Positions 7,338 to 15,852 of a DNA stretch of 25,313 nt are shown piece after piece. A program made the position numbers and the translations under genes. Positions within the stretch are counted from its first letter, which is position 1, and every line of letters starts with the position of its first letter. The stretch is taken from positions 1-25,313 of the forward strand of contig JBBIPA010000033.1 in NCBI GenBank assembly GCA_037443085.1, written 5' to 3'. The notes beneath the pieces were generated by a model. It saw nothing but the letters and a program-made list of their open reading frames with translations. It made no database searches and was not told the DNA's origin. The DNA comes from JBBIPA01 sp037443085. GTDB taxonomy: Bacteria; Chloroflexota; Dehalococcoidia; GIF9; UBA5629.

Positions 7338-8648
7338 TTAATCATTTTTTTTGGTGACCACAAGCTTCAAACCATCGACCTTTGTTACTATCACCTCCTC
7401 TCCAGGTTGCACCCTGGCATTATCAGCGCTGGCAAACCAAAGCTCACCTTCAACCAGAACAGTACCTTTAGGATTAAGCTCGGTTTTGGCTACAGCAGTC
7501 TTGCCAACTAATGCCTCGACACCAGTGGCTGCCCGCCTTCTTTGTCCTCGCACTACAGCACCTATAACCAGAACCACAAAAGCAGAAACAACAATCACCA
7601 CCACAGCAATCAAGCCGGGGTGCACTGTCAATACCGGCGGATTATTAGTGAATAAAACCATAGAACCGATAATCAGCGAGGTTATTCCCCCGGCAGTTAG
7701 TATACCAAACGCAGGCGTAAAAATCTCTACTGTAAACAGCCCGAAAGCTAAAAGTATTAACAATATTCCGGCCCAGTACGCATTCAACGTTCCCAAAGAA
7801 TAAAAGGCGATAAGCAAACTTATACCACCAATTACTCCAGGGAATATCAGCCCAGGATTCGAAATTTCGGTAATCAAACCGATGGATGCCAGACTGAGCA
7901 GAATATAAGCAACATTCGGATTACTAATCACCTGCAAGAAACGTTCGACCCATGTCATCTCGTCCTTGGTTACTATACTGCTGGCAGTATCAATAATGAC
8001 TTCCTCCTTATTCGCCAGAATCACTTTCCTGCCATTAAGTTGCCTGATAAGGTCGCGCAAGTCATTAGCCTGCAAATCAACAAGACGATTTTCCAATGCC
8101 TGGGCTACGGTAAAGGATTTGCTTTCTTTCACTGCTAATTCCGCCTGAGCAGGATCACGTCCACGCGTCTCGGCGATGCTCCTGATCCAGGCAGCCGAAT
8201 ATTCTGTTGCCTTCTTTTTCACTTCCTCCGGCATGGATTCCCCCACACTCACTGGCTGAGCTGCTCCAATTGTTGTGCCCGGAGCCATAGCTGCCACATG
8301 AGCTGCTATGGTGATAAAGGTACCAGCCGAGGCAGCCCAACTACCATGTGGTGAGACATACACCACAACTGGCACTTTAGCGTTGAGAATACGTTGAACT
8401 ATTTTCTCGGTTGTATCCAACAGTCCACCGGGGGTATTCAACTCGATAATACAAAGGGAACTGCCTCTCTCCTCGGCACGGTCAATCACCCTGTCGATAT
8501 AATCGGCAATCACCGGCACGATTGGACCATCAACCCGTAATATCTCAATATTGGAAGCGCCAGCATCGGCTTCGCTGGCAACAAATGCTGTCATCAAAAC
8601 TATAACCAGGAGAAAAACATAACTTAAGCGGAAAATGGTTTTGAACAT
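7338..8648 (-). CDS. Long-form NfeD membrane-bound serine protease (NfeD1b, ClpP-like)
   Basis: The 436-residue protein has a signal peptide (residues 1-28) and a ClpP-like protease domain (about 35-225). Several membrane helices follow (about 235-375), then a C-terminal NfeD OB-fold domain (about 385-434, VGKTAVAKTELNPKGTVLVE). The protease domain shows LNTPGGLLDTTEKIVQ and the nucleophile motif SWAASAGTFITIAAH, with the serine in AASAG. The segment KKKATEYSAAWIRSIAE aligns with the region supplying the catalytic lysine in archaeal homologues such as PH1510. It probably cleaves hydrophobic membrane-protein tails, including that of the slipin encoded next. ATG 8646-8648 has GAGGT upstream. 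It is the first gene of the two-gene unit and diverges from hisZ. Confidence 0.92.
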   Translation of the reverse strand: MFKTIFRLSYVFLLVIVLMTAFVASEADAGASNIEILRVDGPIVPVIADYIDRVIDRAEERGSSLCIIELNTPGGLLDTTEKIVQRILNAKVPVVVYVSPHGSWAASAGTFITIAAHVAAMAPGTTIGAAQPVSVGESMPEEVKKKATEYSAAWIRSIAETRGRDPAQAELAVKESKSFTVAQALENRLVDLQANDLRDLIRQLNGRKVILANKEEVIIDTASSIVTKDEMTWVERFLQVISNPNVAYILLSLASIGLITEISNPGLIFPGVIGGISLLIAFYSLGTLNAYWAGILLILLAFGLFTVEIFTPAFGILTAGGITSLIIGSMVLFTNNPPVLTVHPGLIAVVVIVVSAFVVLVIGAVVRGQRRRAATGVEALVGKTAVAKTELNPKGTVLVEGELWFASADNARVQPGEEVIVTKVDGLKLVVTKKND

Positions 8649-8705
8649 CTACGGTCAACCTCACATCAATTATAACTATTGGCGCCTGCTTACAGCAAAT
8701 AAAAA

Positions 8706-8734
8706 TTGAAGGGGCGAATGTATTGGTGTAGAAT
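8706..8734 (+). promoter_or_regulatory. Predicted promoter of the histidine operon
   Basis: TTGAAG at 8706-8711 and TAGAAT at 8729-8734 are separated by 17 bases. The predicted start near 8741 lies upstream of the ATG pair at 8763-8768. The TTG at 8706 can also be read as an upstream in-frame start codon for hisZ, but it would then coincide with the -35 box, so I prefer the promoter reading. Confidence 0.55.
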
Positions 8735-8762
8735 AAAGCAACTTTCTGAAAGATTAAAGACA

Positions 8763-10001
8763 ATGATGAGTAAACGATGTAAAGGTGCACGAGACCTGCT
8801 GCCCCAGGACACAGAGCGTTTCCGCTATATAGAAGATGCCTTCCGAAGTTCCTGTATAAATTGGGGCTACCAGGAAATAAGAACCCCTACTCTTGAATAT
8901 CTCCATCTTTTTACCGCCGCAGGAACTCTCACGCCTAGCATGTTGAATAAAGTATATTCCTTTCTCGACTGGGACGGCTGGAGTGGAGAAAGAGTAGTCC
9001 TCAGACCAGATGGTACTATTCCTGTTGCCAGGCTGTATATCGAAAATTTATCGAAACAGGAGATATACAGGCTCTTCTATGTTACTAATGTCTTCGCTTT
9101 CGAGGAAACCGGCAGGGAAAACCGAGAGCGGTGGCAATGCGGAGTTGAATTACTGGGCAATGCCAACCCTACATCAGACGCAGAAATAATCATGCTCGCC
9201 ATCGAAATTCTTAAGAATCTCTACATCGCAGATACTGAAATACAGCTATCACATGCCGGCGTGCTCAAAGCCTTAATTAAAGAAATGAAACTAGAACCTG
9301 ATAAGGAAAACACTCTTCTCAACGAAATACGTGATGGTAACTGGAAAGTCTTGAAAAAAGCAAGGTTCAGTAATCCGGATATAAGCAGCTTGATATCATT
9401 ACTGCTTGATTTAAGAGGAAGATCGAGCGGCTTCTTGGAAAATCTGAAGTCGCTGCCGGGCACCTCGCCACAAATGAAGGCTGAACTTAACAATTTTGCC
9501 CAAATTACCGACCTTCTCGATGCTTTGGACTGCCAATATCAGATAGATATTACCTCGACCAGGGGCTTTGAATACTATACCGGCCTTTGTTTCCAATTTC
9601 TGGTCAACGACCAGAGGATAGGTGGTGGTGGTAGATACAATGATCTGATTCCACTCATCGGTGGACCTGCTACTCCAGCGTGTGGCTTCGCACTCTATGT
9701 CGACCCACTTATGAGTCTGGTCAAATCCAAGGCAGGACAGAACGTAGAACACGGAGTTTTAGTTAGATGCACCAACACCACACCCAAAATAATAAAACCA
9801 TGCTTTAGCCTGGCACAGTCTCTCCGCAACATCGGTTACATCACCGAGTTTGAATTTGGGAAACGGCAGACAAAATGGCGCTGGGTAGTTACCGTGCAAC
9901 AGAAAACACCCTGCTTCATAGTGACTGACCAATTGCGTGGACAAACCAGAGAAGCTTCGTCGATAGATGGCGTCGTCGGCATAATAGGAGGCTCGTCATA
10001 A
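8763..10001 (+). CDS. hisZ: ATP phosphoribosyltransferase regulatory subunit HisZ (HisRS paralogue)
   Basis: HisZ is a histidyl-tRNA synthetase-like protein that partners with short HisG, activates it and mediates histidine feedback. The class II core is seen in CKGARDLLPQDTERFRYIED, VVLRPDGTIPVARLY, CGVELLGNANPTSDAEI, TSTRGFEYYTGLCFQF and IGGGGRYNDLIPLIGG. A C-terminal alpha/beta extension of about 80 residues follows (GVLVRCTNTTPKIIKPCF), resembling a remnant of the tRNA synthetase anticodon-binding domain. HisZ is preferred over true HisRS because of the position directly before hisG and the altered HisRS signatures, such as RPDGTI for RPEGTA. I place the start at one of the paired ATGs (8763 or 8766), three to six codons before the conserved region. 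The stop is followed at once by hisG. Confidence 0.88.
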   Translation: MMSKRCKGARDLLPQDTERFRYIEDAFRSSCINWGYQEIRTPTLEYLHLFTAAGTLTPSMLNKVYSFLDWDGWSGERVVLRPDGTIPVARLYIENLSKQEIYRLFYVTNVFAFEETGRENRERWQCGVELLGNANPTSDAEIIMLAIEILKNLYIADTEIQLSHAGVLKALIKEMKLEPDKENTLLNEIRDGNWKVLKKARFSNPDISSLISLLLDLRGRSSGFLENLKSLPGTSPQMKAELNNFAQITDLLDALDCQYQIDITSTRGFEYYTGLCFQFLVNDQRIGGGGRYNDLIPLIGGPATPACGFALYVDPLMSLVKSKAGQNVEHGVLVRCTNTTPKIIKPCFSLAQSLRNIGYITEFEFGKRQTKWRWVVTVQQKTPCFIVTDQLRGQTREASSIDGVVGIIGGSS

Positions 10002-10002
10002 T

Positions 10003-11445
10003 TTGCTAAATGCGAGTCTGTCAGATTATGTCAAATTAGCCCTGCCCAAGGGTAAACTGCTACCAGCTACGTCCTGCCTGCTGCAAGACATCGAACTGGG
10101 CTTTGAAAACTACAATCAGGAGACACGCATCTATCGCCTGAGCTCGACCAAACTGAAAAACCTTTCAGCCAAAATGTTCCAGGAGAAGGATATCCCCATT
10201 CAAGTAGCGGTAGGTAATTATGACATGGGCATTTGTGGATTGGACTGGATTGAAGAATTACTGGCGAAATATCCGAACAGCCCTCTTATAAAAGTAGCCA
10301 ACCTGGAATATGACAAAGGCAATCTCTACCTTGCCACCAGTCAACACGAGGACATTTCAGATTTTAACGCATTGCCCACGAAGCATGACGGCTGGCGAAT
10401 AGTCACTGAGTACCCCAATCTGGCAGAAGCTGCTGCTTTGAATCTAAGATTGAGGAAATTCAGCATTTTCCCGGTGTGGGGAGCCGCTGAAGCCTATCCA
10501 CCCGAGGATGCTGACCTGGTTGTGCTTAGAGCAGAAAATGAGAAGGATGCTCAAGCGCTAAGTTTGGTCCCACTAAAGAATTTGCTCGCCACCAGCGTCT
10601 TTCTTATTGCCAACCGAGAGAGCCTTCAGACCAAGGACATCAGCCGGATTATTACTTACTTCAGCAAAGGGCTACAGAGAAAAAACAAACCATGGTTGCG
10701 TGTTGAGACAAAAGCAGATAAGTACTCAAATGGTTCTTACTCAGGGCATGACAAAAAGGTGATTCGACTCGCAGTTCCCGATGGGCACCAACAGGCACCA
10801 GCCATAGAATTCCTCACTAAGGCAGGGTTTAAGCCATCAGGCTACTCAGGTAATAAGATTCTCAATCGCCGCCCTAACCTTAACCTTGATTGGATTAGTG
10901 CCAAAGTAATACGACCGCAAGATATGCCACTGCAGGTAGCTAATGGCAACTTCGACCTGGCAATAACTGGCAGGGATTGGCTGCTTGACCATATCTACCG
11001 TTTCCCATCCAGCCCGGTTACCAAGCTTGTCGACCTTGGCTTCGGCGGAGTAAGAGTCGTAGCAGTAGTGAGCCAGGAACTACCGGTAAATACCATGGAA
11101 GACCTGGGAAAACTGGTGTTATCGGGAAAGCTATCACCGTTGAGAGTAGCCTCAGAATATACAAACATCGCCGACAAATATCTCCGTGATAGCCATGTAA
11201 GCTGGTACAAGCTAATTCCTACCTGGGGCGCCAGCGAGGTCTTTTTGCCCGAAGACGCTGATTTACTCATCGAAAATACCCAGACAGGAAAAACCCTGGC
11301 TACTCACAATCTCAAGATTATCGATATTCTCTTTCAGTCTACCGCCTGCCTGATAGGCAACAAGAATAGCTTGAAATCACCTGCCAAGAAAGAGAAAATC
11401 GCTGATATCGTCACAATGTTCCAGCGGGCGGTCGAAAGCAACTAG
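10003..11445 (+). CDS. hisG: ATP phosphoribosyltransferase, tandem-fused HisG with two HisG domains
   Basis: HisG condenses ATP and PRPP, the first and committed step of histidine synthesis. The short form has about 210 residues; this product has 480 because two HisG domains are joined. Domain 1 (about 9-232) has VKLALPKGKL, QVAVGNYDMGICGLDW, VTEYPNLAEAAA and FPVWGAAEAYPPEDADL, but where the PRPP loop should be it reads VVLRAENEKDAQALSL. Domain 2 (about 253-478) has a changed N-terminal motif (LAVPDGHQQA), then QVANGNFDLAITGRDW, IPTWGASEVFLPEDADL and an intact loop TQTGKTLATHNL near 426-437. Each half therefore keeps a different part of the active site. TTG 10003 is supported by AGGAGG at 9986-9991. 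HisZ lies directly upstream, as expected for a short-form system. Confidence 0.9.
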   Translation: MLNASLSDYVKLALPKGKLLPATSCLLQDIELGFENYNQETRIYRLSSTKLKNLSAKMFQEKDIPIQVAVGNYDMGICGLDWIEELLAKYPNSPLIKVANLEYDKGNLYLATSQHEDISDFNALPTKHDGWRIVTEYPNLAEAAALNLRLRKFSIFPVWGAAEAYPPEDADLVVLRAENEKDAQALSLVPLKNLLATSVFLIANRESLQTKDISRIITYFSKGLQRKNKPWLRVETKADKYSNGSYSGHDKKVIRLAVPDGHQQAPAIEFLTKAGFKPSGYSGNKILNRRPNLNLDWISAKVIRPQDMPLQVANGNFDLAITGRDWLLDHIYRFPSSPVTKLVDLGFGGVRVVAVVSQELPVNTMEDLGKLVLSGKLSPLRVASEYTNIADKYLRDSHVSWYKLIPTWGASEVFLPEDADLLIENTQTGKTLATHNLKIIDILFQSTACLIGNKNSLKSPAKKEKIADIVTMFQRAVESN

Positions 11446-11446
11446 C

Positions 11447-12778
11447 ATGAGAACTATAAAAGGCTTCAACAAAGCTAAAAAATTATTGGACAGAGCAATC
11501 GCTTCTGAATATTCCCCGGTGTCAGCATCGCCCAAAAGCAGAATAGGCAAGTCAGATGTCTCTGTAGAGCAAATAGTAAGAAATATTATCGCCGAGGTTC
11601 AATCTAAAGGTGACCGGGCTCTATTTTCCTACACCGAGAAGCTGGATAAGGTTGCCCTGGATGCACTGGAAGTGACTAAAGATGAGATTGTCGCAGCATA
11701 CAGCAGGGTAGATAAAAAGCTGGTGTCAGCACTAAAAGTTGCCTCAAAAAGAATACATCAATTCCATCTTGCCTGCAGGAAGAAATTAGAAACCGGCTTC
11801 CTGACTGATGGTGTGGGACGCCAGGTCAGACCGTTGGACAGCGTTGGTATTTATGTACCTGGAGGAACAGCTGCTTATCCCTCAACAGTATTGATGACAG
11901 CTATTCCAGCCAAAACGGCCGGTGTTAGAGAAATCATCATGGTCACTCCGCCAAAGAAAGACGGCGCCATCCCCCCGCCGACGCTGGTGGCAGCAGATAT
12001 TGCCGGAGTAAACCGTATTTTCAAAATTGGTGGCGCTCAGGCCATTGCAGCGCTCGCCTACGGAACTGAATCTGTCCCCAAAGTCGATAAGATATGTGGG
12101 CCTGGCAATATTTTTGTAGCGATGGCGAAAAAGATGGTGTTCGGCGTGGTTGATATAGACGGTATACAGGGTCCCAGTGAAATCATACTTGTAGCAGATG
12201 ATACCGCTAATGCTTCTTTTTGCGCGGCCGACCTCATAGCCCAGGCCGAGCATGACTCCATGGCATCAGCAATTCTCATTACTACCTCTGCTAGGTTGGC
12301 TGCCAGTGTGAATCATGAAATCAAAAAACAATTAACAAGGCTGGTACGGAAACAAATCGTCAATAAATCATTAGAATCTCAAGGCATGATAGTGCTGGTA
12401 GATACCATAGACGAGGCAGTCAGGCTAGTCAACCTTTATGCCCCAGAGCATCTACTCCTCATGTTTCGCAATGCCAGAGACTACCTTAAGAAGCTTGATA
12501 ACGCCGGATGCATATTCATCGGTCCGACTTCTCCAGTCGTTTTAGGTGATTACATTGCTGGTCCCAGCCATGTATTGCCCACCGGTGGCACGGCACGTTT
12601 CAGCTCACCTTTGAGCATCGACGACTTTATCAAAATCACCAACATTGTCGCACTTTCGAAAGACGACCAGAAACTACTTGGTAAAACAGCTATAGATATC
12701 GCCGAGGCTGAAGGTCTTCAGGGTCACGCCCAGGCAATAAAAATAAGATTGCATGCCCCAAAGAGCAAGGCAAAATGA
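11447..12778 (+). CDS. hisD: Histidinol dehydrogenase
   Basis: HisD oxidises L-histidinol to L-histidine in two NAD-dependent steps, the last stage of the pathway, using one zinc ion. The 443-residue length is typical. Family segments appear in order: VRPLDSVGIYVPGGTAAYPS, VDKICGPGNIFVAMAKKMVF, IDGIQGPSEIILVADDTA, and the zinc-binding DLIAQAEHDSMASA. They are followed by LVNLYAPEHLLLM with the catalytic Glu-His pair, and by GDYIAGPSHVLPTGGTARFS. All expected catalytic regions look intact. The gene starts one base after hisG with no strong ribosome site of its own, so translation is probably coupled. Its last four bases (ATGA, 12775-12778) overlap the start of hisC, another sign of coupled expression. 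Confidence 0.97.
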   Translation: MRTIKGFNKAKKLLDRAIASEYSPVSASPKSRIGKSDVSVEQIVRNIIAEVQSKGDRALFSYTEKLDKVALDALEVTKDEIVAAYSRVDKKLVSALKVASKRIHQFHLACRKKLETGFLTDGVGRQVRPLDSVGIYVPGGTAAYPSTVLMTAIPAKTAGVREIIMVTPPKKDGAIPPPTLVAADIAGVNRIFKIGGAQAIAALAYGTESVPKVDKICGPGNIFVAMAKKMVFGVVDIDGIQGPSEIILVADDTANASFCAADLIAQAEHDSMASAILITTSARLAASVNHEIKKQLTRLVRKQIVNKSLESQGMIVLVDTIDEAVRLVNLYAPEHLLLMFRNARDYLKKLDNAGCIFIGPTSPVVLGDYIAGPSHVLPTGGTARFSSPLSIDDFIKITNIVALSKDDQKLLGKTAIDIAEAEGLQGHAQAIKIRLHAPKSKAK

Positions 12779-13869
12779 ACACCCCTGATAATATCGAAAA
12801 GCGAATCAGACCAGATATTAAAGCTCTGGCAGGATATGTCCCGATTGAACCTACGGACATTATCAGTCAGCGCATTGATGTTTCTCCCGAACAAATCGTA
12901 AAGCTGGATGGCAACGAGAACCCTTATGGCTGCTCAGCTAAGGTAAAACAGGCTCTTGCCAGTTTCTCTTATTACCACATTTACCCCGACCCTGAGCAGA
13001 GGGAATTGCGAAAAGCACTGGAAGGGTATGCCGGATTTAACTCGGAACATATCTTAGCCGGCAGCGGCAGCGATGAGCTGATTGACCTACTTCTACGACT
13101 GTTCCTGGAACCAGGTGACAAAGTAATCAACTGTCCTCCAACCTTTGGCATGTATAAGTTTTGTACCGAAGTTTGCGGAGGTAAAATAGTCACCGTCCCC
13201 AGAAAGCAGGATTTTTCCATAGACCTCCCTGCCGTGAAAAAAGCTATCGATAGAAAGATCAAGGTTATCTTCATAGCATCGCCCAACAATCCTTCGGCTA
13301 ATATAACCACTGAGACGGAAATTATAGAACTGCTTGCCACCCCTGCTGTGGTAGTAGTAGACGAAGCCTATTTTGAATTCAGTGGCAAGACTGTAGCCCA
13401 TCTGGTTCCGCAATATTCAAACCTGGTAGTTCTGCGCACTTTCAGCAAATGGGCAGGGCTGGCAGGACTAAGGGTGGGATATGGCATCTTCCCCACTTAC
13501 ATGGTCGGGTATCTAATGAAAATAAAACAGCCGTATAATGTCAATGTTGCCGCTCAAGTTGCCGCTATGGAATCGCTGAGAGACATCGATTATCTGAGTA
13601 GTACCATCAATGCTATTATCAACGAGCGGAAACGACTTTGGAGCAAACTCAATGATATAGAATGGCTTCAAGTCTATCCCTCGAATGCCAACTTCATCCT
13701 TTGCAGAGTGCTCCGTGGTAAAGCCCCGGAAATCCACCAAAACTTACAGAGAAAAGGTATCTTCGTGCGCCACTTTGATACTCCCGAATTGAAGGATTGC
13801 CTCAGAATCAGCATCGGTAAGCCGGAGCATACGGACAGGATAATTTCTGCCTTAACAGCGAAACACTAA
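12775..13869 (+). CDS. hisC: Histidinol-phosphate aminotransferase
   Basis: HisC is a PLP-dependent fold-type I aminotransferase that converts imidazole acetol phosphate and glutamate to histidinol phosphate and 2-oxoglutarate. The 364-residue protein has the substrate-arm segment VKLDGNENPYGCS and the cofactor phosphate loop ILAGSGSDELIDLL. ASPNNPSANIT contributes the Asn and VVVVDEAYFEFSG the Asp that contact PLP. The Schiff-base lysine lies in LRTFSKWAGLAGLRVGY, and the C-terminal carboxylate-binding arginine in CLRISIG. Nothing looks unusual. It begins inside the hisD stop (ATGA) and ends 22 bases before hisB. The family also contains aromatic and other aminotransferases, but the operon position settles the histidine role. 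Confidence 0.95.
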   Translation: MNTPDNIEKRIRPDIKALAGYVPIEPTDIISQRIDVSPEQIVKLDGNENPYGCSAKVKQALASFSYYHIYPDPEQRELRKALEGYAGFNSEHILAGSGSDELIDLLLRLFLEPGDKVINCPPTFGMYKFCTEVCGGKIVTVPRKQDFSIDLPAVKKAIDRKIKVIFIASPNNPSANITTETEIIELLATPAVVVVDEAYFEFSGKTVAHLVPQYSNLVVLRTFSKWAGLAGLRVGYGIFPTYMVGYLMKIKQPYNVNVAAQVAAMESLRDIDYLSSTINAIINERKRLWSKLNDIEWLQVYPSNANFILCRVLRGKAPEIHQNLQRKGIFVRHFDTPELKDCLRISIGKPEHTDRIISALTAKH

Positions 13870-13891
13870 ATTTGACTGCGGAGGGGTTACT

Positions 13892-14482
13892 ATGGCTAAC
13901 AGGAAAGCAACGATTACTCGGGAGACCAAAGAGACCTCGATAAAAGTAGAGCTCAATATTGATGGTAGAAGTCAGTTTCAGATTACCACTGGCATCAGAT
14001 TCTTTGACCACATGCTGAGCCAGCTTGCCCAGCATGGCGTTTTTGACTTAAAGATATCGGCTACAGGTTCTGATCAGCACCACATAGTTGAAGACGCAGC
14101 CATTGCCCTGGGCAAAGCATTTAGCCAGGCGCTAGGCAACCGCCAGGGGATAGTCAGGATGGCTCATGCCATAGTGCCTATGGATGATGTATTGGCAATG
14201 GTAGCTCTCGACATTGGGGGCAGAGGCTATTCAACAATTGAATTGTCCTTCAGCCAACACAGCATCAGCGAGATGAACGCTGACCTGATCCGTCACTTCC
14301 TGGTTTCCTTCGCCTCCGAAGCCAAGATAAACATTCATGCCAGGGTTATGAGCGGTATCAATGACCACCACAAAGCAGAGGCGATTTTCAAAGCATTAGC
14401 CAGAGCGCTGGATGAGGCAACTCGCATTGACGAGCGCATCGTCAAGATAACCCCTAGCACCAAAGACGTTATCGAGTCTTAA
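13892..14482 (+). CDS. hisB: Imidazoleglycerol-phosphate dehydratase
   Basis: HisB dehydrates imidazoleglycerol phosphate to imidazole acetol phosphate, the substrate of HisC, using two manganese ions. The 196-residue protein is the monofunctional form, without the histidinol-phosphatase domain found in enterobacteria. The metal-binding histidine motifs are present: FFDHMLSQLAQHGVFDL, DQHHIVEDAAIALGKAF, and the C-terminal repeat NDHHKAEAIFKALARAL. A good ribosome site, GGAGGGG at 13880-13886, precedes ATG 13892. hisB is the last his gene here, and its TAA overlaps the stop codon of the convergent protease gene in the palindrome TTAA (14479-14482). hisH, hisA, hisF, hisI/E and a histidinol phosphatase must lie elsewhere if the pathway is complete. 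Confidence 0.97.
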   Translation: MANRKATITRETKETSIKVELNIDGRSQFQITTGIRFFDHMLSQLAQHGVFDLKISATGSDQHHIVEDAAIALGKAFSQALGNRQGIVRMAHAIVPMDDVLAMVALDIGGRGYSTIELSFSQHSISEMNADLIRHFLVSFASEAKINIHARVMSGINDHHKAEAIFKALARALDEATRIDERIVKITPSTKDVIES

Positions 14483-15702
14483 GATTTTTCCAATTCAGGC
14501 ACCATTGCCTTAGTGGGGAACTGGCTTTTCAGGTAGTTAATTGCCCAGTTGACCAGGTCTTCGCCCTCCAAGTCCAGAGGGAAATCTGGCTTAAGTCCAA
14601 CGCCGTCTATTGGTCTGCCTTTCGGTGTGTACCAGCGAGCAATCGTCATATGCAATGCTGACCCATCCTTAAGGTTCGAAATCAACTGCACACTGCCCTT
14701 TCCATACGTTTGCTTGCCTGCCAATTTAGCCCTGCCATAATCCTGCAAAGCGCCGGCTAATACCTCACTGGCACTGGCACTGCCGTTATTGACTAAGACA
14801 ACAAGCGGCAGCTTGGTAACATAGCCCGTTCGCCGCACCTGCTCTGGCTTATGATTTCCCTGACTATCTACCACATCAACTACTACACCTTCGGATAGAA
14901 ACTGGCTGGCAATCAAAATTGCTGACTCCAGCAATCCGCCTGGATTGTTGCGAACATCCAGCACAATGCCGTCGATGCCTCCAGTTTCTAAGAATTTCAA
15001 AGCTGCTAACAGTTCCCCATCGGTCTTCTGTAAAAAACCGGTGAGCTTAATATATCCTATCCTGTCTCTTTTCTCCCAGTCTACCGTCTTTATCGTTATC
15101 TCGCGCCGTACTATCGATACCTCGAATGGCTTCGTTTCCCCCACATGCTGGAGGAGCAGTTTCACCGTGGTACCGGCTGGCCCCTGTATCTTAAGCGCAG
15201 CTTCGGTTGCAGTCATCCCCTCCGTGGTCTTGCCGTCAATCTCTAAAATCTTGTCTCCGGGCTTAAGCCCTGCCTCCTCAGCAGGAGAGCCAGCTATAGG
15301 GGAAATTATAGTGAGCTGCTTGTCTCTGACGCCAACATAAGCACCGATTCCCTGGTATTTTCCCTGTAGAGAACTCTTTTCCAATTTGTACATATCAGGG
15401 TCAACATAAATACTGTAGGGGTCACCAAGTGCCTCCATCATCCCCTTAGCTGCTCCCTGGCTTAGCTTCTTGGCATCTAATTTACTTTTGTCTACATAAT
15501 TCTTGCCCAGTGCCTTCCAGACATCGACAAGAAGATTAAAGTCCGGAGGCAAATCAGTTGACCAGTCGGAAGTAGTTTTCTTCTCTGGAGCAAACTTCCC
15601 AATGATATCAGTAACCGCAGTGCAACCAGCAGCACCCACAGAGAAGCTAAGAAGAAAAATAAAAAGTACTGCAATAGCAATTTTAGCCTGCTTCATAGTC
15701 AT
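14479..15702 (-). CDS. ctpA: S41-family C-terminal processing protease (CtpA-like), predicted lipoprotein
   Basis: The 407-residue protein begins with a hydrophobic signal ending in GAAGC, which gives a candidate lipidated Cys at residue 27, so it should act outside the membrane. A helical N-terminal region (to about 110) is followed by a PDZ domain (about 115-195, IGAYVGVRDKQLTIISPI, GLKPGDKILEIDG) and the S41 domain (about 210-395). The catalytic serine is in NNGSASASEVLAGALQD and the lysine in GKQTYGKGSVQ, with the family segment ITIARWYTPKGRPIDGVG near the end. Such proteases trim C-termini of secreted or membrane proteins and help in envelope quality control. ATG 15700-15702 has GGAGG six bases upstream. 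The lipobox is a motif call; a plain signal anchor is the alternative. Confidence 0.93.
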   Translation of the reverse strand: MTMKQAKIAIAVLFIFLLSFSVGAAGCTAVTDIIGKFAPEKKTTSDWSTDLPPDFNLLVDVWKALGKNYVDKSKLDAKKLSQGAAKGMMEALGDPYSIYVDPDMYKLEKSSLQGKYQGIGAYVGVRDKQLTIISPIAGSPAEEAGLKPGDKILEIDGKTTEGMTATEAALKIQGPAGTTVKLLLQHVGETKPFEVSIVRREITIKTVDWEKRDRIGYIKLTGFLQKTDGELLAALKFLETGGIDGIVLDVRNNPGGLLESAILIASQFLSEGVVVDVVDSQGNHKPEQVRRTGYVTKLPLVVLVNNGSASASEVLAGALQDYGRAKLAGKQTYGKGSVQLISNLKDGSALHMTIARWYTPKGRPIDGVGLKPDFPLDLEGEDLVNWAINYLKSQFPTKAMVPELEKS

Positions 15703-15762
15703 TACATGCCTCCGTTCTAACTCTGACAGAAAACAAAACAGCTAACGCAAAATATATGGAGT

Positions 15763-15771
15763 ATTATAACA
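15763..15771 (-). promoter_or_regulatory. Predicted extended -10 promoter element for ctpA
   Basis: On the minus strand the sequence reads TGTTATAAT, a full TATAAT box with an upstream TGn extension, about 60 bases before the ctpA start. No good -35 box lies at normal spacing, which is usual for extended -10 promoters. The rest of the 15703-15852 gap shows nothing else I can name. Confidence 0.45.
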
Positions 15772-15852
15772 ACTTATCGATGACAGGAGTAAATTGGGGA
15801 TTAGGAGCATTCTTATCAATTTAATGAGTATGAATCAACAGATGCAAGAGAA

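Noticed and set aside
7095..7803. Two plus-strand open frames of 138 and 150 codons
   Set aside because: They run antisense to the slipin and NfeD genes, whose domains are clear on the minus strand; composition is Thr/Ile/Pro-rich as expected for a shadow frame.
8706..8762. Upstream TTG start that would add 19 residues to HisZ
   Set aside because: It coincides with a good -35 box, and the added residues do not resemble HisZ; the ATG pair at 8763-8768 fits the family N-terminus.
11882..12279. Minus-strand open frames of 123 and 73 codons inside hisD
   Set aside because: They are antisense to intact, highly conserved hisD motifs and lack ribosome sites.
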